Positions 15,091 through 21,471 of a stretch of 23,335 bases of DNA are shown here, in pieces. Below the pieces are notes generated by a model. The model did no database searches and was not told the origin of the DNA. It saw only the letters and a program-made list of their open reading frames with translations. This stretch comes from WAPX01 sp964622075. Its GTDB lineage: Archaea > Halobacteriota > Archaeoglobi > Archaeoglobales > Archaeoglobaceae. Within the stretch, counting starts at the first letter, position 1. Every line of letters starts with the position of its first letter. The translations under genes were made by a program, and so were the position numbers. The stretch spans positions 1 through 23,335 of the forward strand of contig CAZUMR010000063.1 of the NCBI GenBank assembly GCA_964622075.1, given 5' to 3'.

Positions 15091-15843
15091 ATGGTTGTAA
15101 CTTTACATCCGATAAAATTTGAGTATCCTGTTCTTCCCGGATTTGGTCTGGACAATCTTGTAAACTATGTCTCTAAGTTCGTAACAGAAGGAGATATTGT
15201 AGTGTTTTCAAGCAAGCTCATATCGTATTGTGAAAATAGGCTTGTTAAACTTTCAGAAGTTGAACCCAGTAAGGATGCTGTGGAAATTGGAAGAAAGTAC
15301 TGTATGGATGAGAAAATAGCGGAAGTTGTGCTGAGAGAAGCTGATAAAATTCTTGGAGGGTTTACAGGATTTCTCTTAACTTTGAAATTTGGAATTCTTT
15401 GCCCCAATGCCGGGGTTGATACTTCCAACGTTCCTGAAGGCTTTGCCGTCCTTTATCCGAAGGATCCGGTAAAATCTGCTAAAATTTTGAAAAATAAGCT
15501 TAAAGAAATTGTGGGGGATGTGGGTGTTGTAATAACAGACAGCCGCATTCTACCGCTCAGGAGAGGTGTCTCTGGTGTGGCTTTGGCTGCGTGTGGATTT
15601 GATGCAGTTGTTGACTGTAGAGGTAGAATTGATATATTCGGTAAAAATCTAAAATCCACATTTAGAAATTTAGCAGATATGATTTCTTCAGCTTCCCAGC
15701 TTTTGATGGGCGAGGCAGATGAACTCACTCCAGCTGTTATTGTTAGGGGAATAAAAGTTAATTTTACAGACGATTGCCCGAGACTTTCAGTAGATCCAGC
15801 AGAGTGCCTTTATAGAGAGCTATTCTGCCATCTTAACCTTTGA
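15091..15843 (+). CDS. CofE-like protein (coenzyme F420-0:L-glutamate ligase family)
   Basis: A 250-aa protein of the F420 ligase family, whose founder adds glutamate residues to F420-0. Matching blocks: EGDIVVFSSKLIS, CPNAGVDTSNVPEG, GVVITDSRILPLRRGVSGVAL, then GKNLKSTFRNLADMISSASQLLMGEADE and VIVRG. In authentic archaeal CofE, as I recall it, the third block reads TDTxGRxFRxG; here TDSRILPLRRG resembles a paralogous branch of unknown substrate. So this may not be the organism's main CofE. ATG 15091 is chosen over GTG 15085 because GGTGAG lies 8 bases before it and the TATA box fits. The 3' end overlaps convergent hydE by 24 bp, and no functional link to the hydrogenase is evident. Confidence 0.75.
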   Translation: MVVTLHPIKFEYPVLPGFGLDNLVNYVSKFVTEGDIVVFSSKLISYCENRLVKLSEVEPSKDAVEIGRKYCMDEKIAEVVLREADKILGGFTGFLLTLKFGILCPNAGVDTSNVPEGFAVLYPKDPVKSAKILKNKLKEIVGDVGVVITDSRILPLRRGVSGVALAACGFDAVVDCRGRIDIFGKNLKSTFRNLADMISSASQLLMGEADELTPAVIVRGIKVNFTDDCPRLSVDPAECLYRELFCHLNL

Positions 15844-16833
15844 TTCTTTGTTTTTCTTACGCTTTTTAAGGCTTTCTCCCTTTTCTCCGCTGGGTTTAAG
15901 CCCAGACTCTCTTATCAGGTCCTTTATTTCGTTTAGCCAGTTTTCAGGATCCTGAAAAATGCATATCTTTCCAGGGTAGATTCTATAAAGTCTTCTGTAC
16001 TTTTCTGGTGTTACATTCCCCATTACAACGTTTGCTCCACACCTAAAAATAATCTTATTCTCGCCTAACACTGTTCTCAGGGCTGTTGTGGCTGGTATAT
16101 GCGCGTTCTTTGTTAGAATTCTTGAGAGTGCGATCACTCTTAAAGTCAATTTGGCATCCCCGGGTGGAAAGTTTTCAAGAGGCGTTCCTGAACATGGTAT
16201 GAATGGTCCAATTCCGAGCATGTCAAAGTCCCACTCTGCGAAGATCTGAATGTCTTTTACCAGATCATCAATACTTTGCCACGGTAGCCCAACGATATTT
16301 CCTGAGCCAACTTCGTATCCCAGATTCATCAGTATTTTCAGGCATTCAAATCTTTTTTCAAGTTTTCTACCAGTGAGTTTGTAAAATAAATTGGGATTTG
16401 AAGTTTCGTGTTTTAGCAGGTATCTATCTGCTCCAGCTACTTTAAATTCTCTATACAGTTTGAAATTTTTTTCACCAATTGAAAGAACAACTGCAAGTTT
16501 TGTTGTTTCTTTGATCTCTTTAATTATATCTATTATTTTTTTGTCATAAATATTGTTCTCTCCAGATTGAAGAACGACTGTTCCGTATCCAAGGTCTTCG
16601 GCGTATTGGGCACACCTTACTATTTCTCTACCATTCATAGCGTATCTCTTTATTTTTGCTTCTCTTCTTATTCCACAGTACATGCAGTTATTTTTGCAAA
16701 TATTTGAGAATTCAATAATTGCCCTTAGATAAACTTTTTTTCCGATATATCTTTTTCTGATTTTATCTGCTTCTCTAAACAGTTCTTCGTCATTCCCGCC
16801 CAGTAGGTAATATTTTATTTCTTCTGGATGCAT
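15820..16833 (-). CDS. hydE: [FeFe] hydrogenase maturase HydE (radical SAM)
   Basis: A 337-aa radical SAM enzyme that processes the HydG-made iron-CO-cyanide synthon into a dinuclear iron precursor of the H-cluster. It has the CxxxCxxC cluster motif at C46, C50 and C53 in EFSNICKNNCMYCGIRR, followed by RYAMNGREIV and TVVLQSGENN, all typical of HydE (its relatives PylB and BioB are also similar). No second CX7CX2C cluster motif is seen at the C-terminus, which is dispensable in the family. The last 25 or so residues form an unusual Lys-rich tail. Divergent from hydA with its own TATA box; ATG 16833 is about 26 bp after it. Context fixes the identity, since HydA, HydF and HydG are all nearby. 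Confidence 0.93.
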   Translation of the reverse strand: MHPEEIKYYLLGGNDEELFREADKIRKRYIGKKVYLRAIIEFSNICKNNCMYCGIRREAKIKRYAMNGREIVRCAQYAEDLGYGTVVLQSGENNIYDKKIIDIIKEIKETTKLAVVLSIGEKNFKLYREFKVAGADRYLLKHETSNPNLFYKLTGRKLEKRFECLKILMNLGYEVGSGNIVGLPWQSIDDLVKDIQIFAEWDFDMLGIGPFIPCSGTPLENFPPGDAKLTLRVIALSRILTKNAHIPATTALRTVLGENKIIFRCGANVVMGNVTPEKYRRLYRIYPGKICIFQDPENWLNEIKDLIRESGLKPSGEKGESLKKRKKNKESKVKMAE

Positions 16834-16854
16834 GCTTCTTATTCGGATTTTTCG

Positions 16855-16862
16855 GTATATAA
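16855..16862 (-). promoter_or_regulatory. TATA box of hydE
   Basis: On the minus strand ATTATATA (16863-16856), centred about 26 bp before the hydE ATG. The mRNA is probably leaderless. Confidence 0.6.
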
Positions 16863-16881
16863 TTCTAAATAATCATACTAT

Positions 16882-16895
16882 TACTAATTTTAGTA
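16882..16895. promoter_or_regulatory. Palindrome between the hydE and hydA promoters (possible operator)
   Basis: TACTAA-TT-TTAGTA is a perfect inverted repeat with 6-bp arms. It lies 6-8 bp upstream of the hydA TATA box and about 20 bp upstream of that of hydE, well placed to control both. A related palindrome lies before hydG. Confidence 0.45.
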
Positions 16896-16902
16896 GCAAA
16901 AA

Positions 16903-16910
16903 TTATAAAT
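16903..16910 (+). promoter_or_regulatory. TATA box of hydA
   Basis: TTATAAAT, centred about 28 bp before the TTG at 16935. This supports a leaderless TTG start. Confidence 0.55.
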
Positions 16911-16934
16911 TCTTGACTGCTTAGTGTTAATCAA

Positions 16935-18377
16935 TTGTTTAGAACCCAAACGGAGGTGATCGAGCTGGTTGAGAAAATTAGAACTTTTCCACCGGGTAAA
17001 TTCAAACTCCCAAAGTTAAAAACGTACAGAAAAGGCGAGATAGCTGGTATAGTTCGTGTTTCAGACAGGTGTGTTGGCTGCGATACCTGCAGAACCCAGT
17101 GCCCTACCGGTGCCATGAAAGGTGAGATTGGTGTGAGACACGAGATCGATTATGACATGTGTATAAACTGTGGACAGTGTCTTATAAACTGTCCATTCGG
17201 TGCGATAGAGCAGATGAGTTTTCTTGATGAAGTTATGAAAAAGTTAGACGAAGGCTGGACTGTTGTTGCAATAGTAGCTCCGGCTGTTAGAGTTGCGATA
17301 GCTGAGGAGTTTGGTAAGCCTCCGGGCACTCTTACAGTAGCGAGATTACACGCAGCTTTAAAGAAGGCAGGATTTAAAATATATGAGAACAATTTTGCCG
17401 CCGATCAGACTATCATGGAAGAAGGAACGGAGCTGATAGGCAGAGTTGCCTACTGGGAGTTGGGACTAAAGGAAATTGAATTTGAAATAACGGATAGCTA
17501 TCCCATAACATGGAGAAAAAAGGTTAAACTCGATTTAAGAGAGTTTGAAAAGAAACCGCTGCCTCAGTTTACATCCTGTTGTCCAGCCTGGGTCAGATAT
17601 GCTGAAGTGTATTACCCAGAAATTTTGCCACACATTTCAAGCTGTAAATCACCACAGCAAATGGCCGGGCCTACTGCAAAAACTTACGGAGCTTTGAAGG
17701 TGTGGAATGTAAATCCTGAGAAGGTATACACTGTTGGAATAATGCCATGTACGGCTAAAATATACGAAGCATCGAGACCCGAATTTAAGAGTGCCTGGAA
17801 ATGGCTCAGGGAAAAAGGGATAATTCCTGATACCGTTCCACCGTTTAGAGATGTTGATGCCGTTTTAACCACAAGGGATTTAGCAGAGTTATTCAGAAGG
17901 AAGGGGATAAATCCACTTGAATTTCCTGAAAATGAGAAGCCAGAGAACTTTGAGTGGTACAGTGGTGGGGGTACTATTTTTGGTACAAGTGGTGGAGTCA
18001 TGGAGGCAGCAATGAGATTTGCCTGGAGTGTTCTTTCAGGCAGAGAGCCTCCCGCAACGAGTGAGGCTTGGAACTTTGTTAAAGTCAGAGGCTACACTCA
18101 TCCAAGAGTCCACGCAAGTATAACTATTCCCCTGAAAAGTGAATTACGGAAAGAAACTGGAATTGATGAGGTAACTCTAAACGTTTGTGTTGTGAACGGG
18201 ATAGGATTCAGGGGTATGCATTTGAAGCCGGTGATTGACGAAGTACTATCCGGTACAAGCAGGTATCACTTCATAGAGGTTATGACATGCCCGGGAGGCT
18301 GTTTGAATGGAGGCGGGCAGCCAGTAGAACCTATGGGCACTTCTTGGATAGATCCAGTTTTGCCTCTGCCTCTTTAG
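16935..18377 (+). CDS. hydA: [FeFe] hydrogenase catalytic subunit HydA (Desulfovibrio-type large subunit)
   Basis: A 480-aa hydrogenase that interconverts H2 with protons and electrons. The N-terminal ferredoxin domain holds two [4Fe-4S] motifs (C46, C49, C52, C56; C76, C79, C82, C86). H-cluster motifs: L1 TSCCP (213-217), L2 MPC (270-272), L3 MTCPGGC (450-456). Cubane ligands are C216, C272, C452 and C456; C215 is the proton-relay Cys, and the relay Glu (EEGTE, 162-166) and Lys after L2 (TAK) are present. The enzyme thus looks fully active. The layout matches the periplasmic Desulfovibrio large subunit but adds loops near 170-205 and 286-303 and ends soon after L3. HydA lacks a signal peptide; the HydB Tat signal probably exports it. 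Start: TTG 16935 fits the TATA box; a perfect ribosome-site match inside the gene (16952-16961) leaves some doubt. Confidence 0.97.
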   Translation: MFRTQTEVIELVEKIRTFPPGKFKLPKLKTYRKGEIAGIVRVSDRCVGCDTCRTQCPTGAMKGEIGVRHEIDYDMCINCGQCLINCPFGAIEQMSFLDEVMKKLDEGWTVVAIVAPAVRVAIAEEFGKPPGTLTVARLHAALKKAGFKIYENNFAADQTIMEEGTELIGRVAYWELGLKEIEFEITDSYPITWRKKVKLDLREFEKKPLPQFTSCCPAWVRYAEVYYPEILPHISSCKSPQQMAGPTAKTYGALKVWNVNPEKVYTVGIMPCTAKIYEASRPEFKSAWKWLREKGIIPDTVPPFRDVDAVLTTRDLAELFRRKGINPLEFPENEKPENFEWYSGGGTIFGTSGGVMEAAMRFAWSVLSGREPPATSEAWNFVKVRGYTHPRVHASITIPLKSELRKETGIDEVTLNVCVVNGIGFRGMHLKPVIDEVLSGTSRYHFIEVMTCPGGCLNGGGQPVEPMGTSWIDPVLPLPL

Positions 18378-18406
18378 CTGTTATCGGGTTATTGGGGGTA
18401 TAGCAT

Positions 18407-18730
18407 ATGAGGTGGTTTGTTGAAAAACCTGCGAGTTTAAGAATTACAAGAAGGGGATTTTTGAAGGTATTTGGAGTTACCGTAGCAGCTCTGGCCGTTG
18501 GTGTTTACAAGGTTACTGACCTTTTTGTTCACAGAAACAAATACATAAAAATGAGGCAGCGCGGTCAGTACGAGGATGATGAGAGAGTCAGGAAAACGTA
18601 CAGGCTGGCAGCAAGTCAGCAGAATCCAATGATAAAAAGATTTTACGACGAATTTGCAGTTCAGCCTTTTGGAGATGTAAGCGAATCTCTCCTGCATACA
18701 ACCTACTTCAGAAGAACGGGGGGATTTTAG
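18407..18730 (+). CDS. hydB: [FeFe] hydrogenase small subunit HydB with Tat signal
   Basis: A 107-aa protein. Residues 14-20 are TRRGFLK, a textbook twin-arginine motif, followed by a hydrophobic stretch VFGVTVAALAVGVY. The remainder (KYIKMRQRGQYEDDERVRK, AASQQNPMIKRFYDEF and SLLHTTYF) matches the iron-hydrogenase small-subunit family, which in Desulfovibrio wraps around the large subunit. Its signal would carry the folded HydA-HydB complex across the membrane by the Tat route. If the signal is not cleaved, it may also serve as a membrane anchor. ATG 18407 is preceded by GGGGGT. It lies 29 bp after hydA and abuts the cytochrome b gene. Confidence 0.93.
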   Translation: MRWFVEKPASLRITRRGFLKVFGVTVAALAVGVYKVTDLFVHRNKYIKMRQRGQYEDDERVRKTYRLAASQQNPMIKRFYDEFAVQPFGDVSESLLHTTYFRRTGGF

Positions 18731-19447
18731 ATGGGTGAGGATGGTGTTGTTTTAAGACACCCGCTATCCAGCAGAATAATGCATTTTGTTAACATGGTTT
18801 GCTGGTATGTCCTTTTTGCCACTGGTGCACTCGTTTACTTTAAACTTGTTGGGGGGAGTGAGGCGGCTTTGTTGATGAAAATACACATCCTGTTTGGTCT
18901 CATTCTTACAGTAGTGGTGCTGTCCTACGTAGTAATGGCTCCAGATAGAGTGTTTCTGTTTCTTCAGGAAATTCTTAACTGGGACAGGGACACGATTGCC
19001 TGGTGGAAGAACTTTGGTGGATATCCTTACAGGTTTCTTGGGAAGACCAGATTTTATAGATACATAGAAAAATTCTGGTTCGCAAAACCGGGCTGTCCAC
19101 CGCAAAGCAAGTACAATGCTGGGCAGAAGTTCCTTGGTATACTGGTAGTTTTCAGTCTTGCAGTTCTTGGTGCGAGCGGGTGGTTGCTGTTTCTGTTCAG
19201 GCAGGCTCTCGGAAAAGATGGTGTCTGGTTATTTTTCAACGCTCACGTATGGATAGCGATAGTCGTCACTGTCTTTGTTACCTTTGTACACATACCCCTT
19301 GTTATCATCAACTGGCCTGACTTTGTTTCAATGTTCAGAATAGGCAGCGGTACAGTGCCTGTGAGCTGGGCCAGAGAACACAACCCGAAGTGGTTCGAGA
19401 GAGAAGTAGTGGAACTTGCTGAATCCATGAAATCAGGGAAACCTTAG
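18731..19447 (+). CDS. Cytochrome b subunit of the [FeFe] hydrogenase (FdnI/HyaC-like)
   Basis: A 238-aa membrane protein with four predicted membrane segments (about 16-38, 49-69, 134-156, 168-193). Histidines H18, H52, H172 and H187 lie in these helices and would bind two hemes b, as in the formate dehydrogenase and hydrogenase cytochrome b family. The central loop WKNFGGYPYRFLGK and PPQSKYNAGQKF also match this family. It would take electrons from HydA-HydB on the outer face and reduce quinone (menaquinone in Archaeoglobi). The ATG follows directly after the hydB stop codon, so the two are translated together. A T-rich terminator follows. Confidence 0.93.
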   Translation: MGEDGVVLRHPLSSRIMHFVNMVCWYVLFATGALVYFKLVGGSEAALLMKIHILFGLILTVVVLSYVVMAPDRVFLFLQEILNWDRDTIAWWKNFGGYPYRFLGKTRFYRYIEKFWFAKPGCPPQSKYNAGQKFLGILVVFSLAVLGASGWLLFLFRQALGKDGVWLFFNAHVWIAIVVTVFVTFVHIPLVIINWPDFVSMFRIGSGTVPVSWAREHNPKWFEREVVELAESMKSGKP

Positions 19448-19450
19448 TAT

Positions 19451-19497
19451 CTTTGTAATTTTGTAATTTTTTATCTGATTCTCTGTTTTTTGTCTTA
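19451..19497 (+). terminator. T-rich terminator after the hydA-hydB-cytochrome b operon
   Basis: Several T runs (TTTGTAATTTTGTAATTTTTTATC, then GTTTTTTGTC) lie shortly after the cytochrome b stop. They separate this operon from hydG, which has its own TATA box. Confidence 0.6.
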
Positions 19498-19516
19498 CTA
19501 AGTAACACTAATTAGT
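19495..19516. promoter_or_regulatory. Two adjoining palindromes upstream of hydG (possible operator)
   Basis: TTACT-A-AGTAA (19495-19505) is followed one base later by the perfect palindrome ACTAATTAGT (19507-19516). They end 16 bp before the hydG TATA box. They share the words TTACTAA and ACTAATT with the hydE-hydA palindrome. Confidence 0.4.
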
Positions 19517-19532
19517 TCTACTATGGGGAAAA

Positions 19533-19541
19533 TTTAATAAA
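19533..19541 (+). promoter_or_regulatory. TATA box of the hydG operon
   Basis: TTTAATAAA, preceded by GGGGAAAA, predicts initiation near 19563 and a leader of about 10 nt before ATG 19574. Confidence 0.55.
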
Positions 19542-19573
19542 CTCTTCCAAGATTTGAATATGGTGGTGTGTTT

Positions 19574-21097
19574 ATGGAAGTTCTTGCAAGTTCCTGGGTA
19601 GATTCCCTTCCTCGGAAGCTGAGGGAATGGATGGAGGAGAGACTGACGCCGGAAGATGACTACAGGAGGTACATGGAAGATGGAGATTTTATAAATGAGA
19701 AATTTATCTGGAAAACCTTGAAAACGTGTAAGGATCCTTCTCCCGGTGAAGTTAGAAGAATACTGGACAAGGCTGTGTGCGATAAGGAGTGTCTCGAACC
19801 TGAGGAGACAGCAACTCTTCTTAACGTTAAGGATGACGGGCTATGGAAGGAAATGTTTGAAGCAGCTGGAGAAGTGAAGAGAGAAGTGTACGACAACAGG
19901 ATTGTTACATTTGCCCCGCTCTATTGTTCCAACTTTTGCGTGAATAACTGCCTTTACTGTGGGTTCAGAAAGGACAACAAGGTCGTTAGAAGGAGGTTAA
20001 AGCTTGAAGAAGTTAAAAAAGAAGCAGAGAGACTTGCTGCAATGGGCCATAAGAGATTAATTACGTCGTACGGAGAATTTCCCGGCTTATCTGATGCAGA
20101 TTATGTGGCCGATACTCTAAGAGCAATATATAGTGTAAAAGTTAGGGCAAGAAGGGGCTGGGGCGAGATAAGGAGAGTAAACGTAAACGCAGCACCAATG
20201 ACGATAAGTGAACTGGAGATGCTGAAGGAAATAGGAATAGGAACGTTTCAGGTCTTTCAGGAGACGTACCATCACGAAACGTACGCGAAAGTCCATCCAA
20301 GGGACACAATAAAGGGTAACTACCACTGGAGACTTTACTGTATGCATAGAGCTCTTGAGGCAGGGGTTGATGATGTTGGAATAGGTGTTTTACTCGGCCT
20401 CTACGATTGGCGTTTTGAAGTAATGGCTCTTCTCTTACACTCAAGAGAGCTTGAGGAAAGGTACGGGATAGGACCGCACACGATATCCTTCCCCAGGTTA
20501 AGGCCAGCTGCCAACACGCCCTTCGTACAAAAATCGGAATACAAAGTTTCTGATGAGGACTTTAAGAAATTCATAACAGTCGTGAGATTGTCAGTTCCAT
20601 ATACCGGGATGATTTTAACTGCAAGAGAACCTGAGCACATAAGGAAGGAAGTACTGCCTCTTGGTATAACCCAGACTGATTTTGGTTCGAGAATTGGTAT
20701 TGGAGCATACAGCGAGAGCTACTCTAAGCAGGAGCTTGAAAGACAGCAGTTCGAGCTTGGAGATACAAGGGATCTTGATGAGGGCATCAGATGGCTTGCA
20801 GAGATGGGGTACATAGTTTCTTTCTGTACGGCGGGTTACAGGTGTGGCAGAACTGGTAAGAGGATAATGAAGTTGCTGAAAACAGGTAAGGAAAGAATTT
20901 TCTGTAAGCTCAATGCGGTTCTGACGTACAAAGAATACCTTGAAGATTTTGCAAGTGAAGAGACAAGAAAAGCCGGAGAGAAGATAATTGAAAAGGAAAT
21001 GAAAGAGCTGAAGGAAATTGTCCCTGAAAAAGTTTACGAAAGGTTTGAAGATTATTTGAGAAGGATCGAGCATGGCGAGAGAGATCTGTATTTCTAA
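19574..21097 (+). CDS. hydG: [FeFe] hydrogenase maturase HydG (radical SAM tyrosine lyase)
   Basis: A 507-aa radical SAM enzyme that splits tyrosine to p-cresol, CO and cyanide and delivers an Fe(CO)2CN-cysteine synthon. The radical SAM cluster is C122, C126 and C129 (SNFCVNNCLYCGF). Family blocks: GEIRRVNVNAAP, FQVFQETYHHETY, GVDDVGIGVLLGLYDWRFEV and GPHTISFPRLRPA. The C-terminal auxiliary-cluster motif is usually CTACYRxGRTG with CX2CX22C; here it reads CTAGYRCGRTG, so the second Cys is Gly (421), a Cys appears three residues later (424), and the last Cys (444) is at its usual place. The spacing becomes C418-x5-C424-x19-C444. KEYLEDFA follows, as in HydG. ATG 19574 with GGTGGTG upstream is preferred to GTG 19568. 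The gene overlaps the next by 26 bp. Confidence 0.95.
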   Translation: MEVLASSWVDSLPRKLREWMEERLTPEDDYRRYMEDGDFINEKFIWKTLKTCKDPSPGEVRRILDKAVCDKECLEPEETATLLNVKDDGLWKEMFEAAGEVKREVYDNRIVTFAPLYCSNFCVNNCLYCGFRKDNKVVRRRLKLEEVKKEAERLAAMGHKRLITSYGEFPGLSDADYVADTLRAIYSVKVRARRGWGEIRRVNVNAAPMTISELEMLKEIGIGTFQVFQETYHHETYAKVHPRDTIKGNYHWRLYCMHRALEAGVDDVGIGVLLGLYDWRFEVMALLLHSRELEERYGIGPHTISFPRLRPAANTPFVQKSEYKVSDEDFKKFITVVRLSVPYTGMILTAREPEHIRKEVLPLGITQTDFGSRIGIGAYSESYSKQELERQQFELGDTRDLDEGIRWLAEMGYIVSFCTAGYRCGRTGKRIMKLLKTGKERIFCKLNAVLTYKEYLEDFASEETRKAGEKIIEKEMKELKEIVPEKVYERFEDYLRRIEHGERDLYF

Positions 21098-21416
21098 TTC
21101 TGAGACAGGATCAGAGAACGCATCTGAGAAAGAGGTTAAGAGTGGGCTTAGCAAAAAATTCAGACCAGTAACCGAACGAAAATTTGAACTGGAAAAGCTG
21201 GCAGAAGAGGCAAAAAAGAAATTCGGTGTAAACGTATGGTTTGCAGAAGTACTTGGAAAAAGGTGGTCTTTTCTGGCAGGTGAAAAAGACGAAGAATTCT
21301 TTCTGCCTCCTGTAAAAATCTTGCTTTGCGAAAATCTTGGTCTGGTGGTGGAGTGCGATGATGCTGAAGTAGCTGAGAAAGTAGCAGACTACTTGCTATC
21401 TCGTCTTGATGTCTGA
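21072..21416 (+). CDS. Small unknown protein between hydG and hydF
   Basis: A 114-aa protein that I do not recognise. Residues 1-30 are polar, rich in Ser, Glu and Lys, and probably disordered. Residues 35-112 look like a compact alpha/beta domain: a charged helix (LEKLAEEAKKKFG), a strand block with NVWFAEVLGKRWSFLAGE, a further strand (KILLCENLGLVVEC), and a final helix (AEVAEKVADYLLSRL). There is no signal, no membrane segment, and only three Cys (6, 86, 95), not arranged as a cluster motif. ATG 21072 lies inside the end of hydG (26-bp overlap) with AGAAGGATC upstream, so translation is coupled to hydG. The location between hydG and hydF points to a role in H-cluster maturation, an inference only. 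Confidence 0.8.
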   Translation: MAREICISNSETGSENASEKEVKSGLSKKFRPVTERKFELEKLAEEAKKKFGVNVWFAEVLGKRWSFLAGEKDEEFFLPPVKILLCENLGLVVECDDAEVAEKVADYLLSRLDV

Positions 21417-21457
21417 TGTTCTTGTGTCTGATGTCTAATTGTGTAAAACTGTGTAAA
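21410..21457. repeat. Short repeat doublets between the small gene and hydF
   Basis: TGTCTGATGT occurs at 21410-21419 and 21425-21434, then TGTGTAAA at 21440-21447 and 21450-21457, just before the hydF ribosome site. They probably arose by local slippage. Confidence 0.6.
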
Positions 21458-21471
21458 GGGGAGGGGATAAA

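Noticed and set aside
15820..16833. hydE as pylB or bioB
   Set aside because: The cluster motif and LQSGE block are shared by these relatives, but HydA, HydF and HydG are adjacent and no other pyl or bio gene is near. HydE is the simplest reading.
19574..21097. hydG as thiH
   Set aside because: The C-terminal GRTG, x19-C and KEYLEDFA segments are HydG features that ThiH lacks, and the genome context is hydrogenase maturation.
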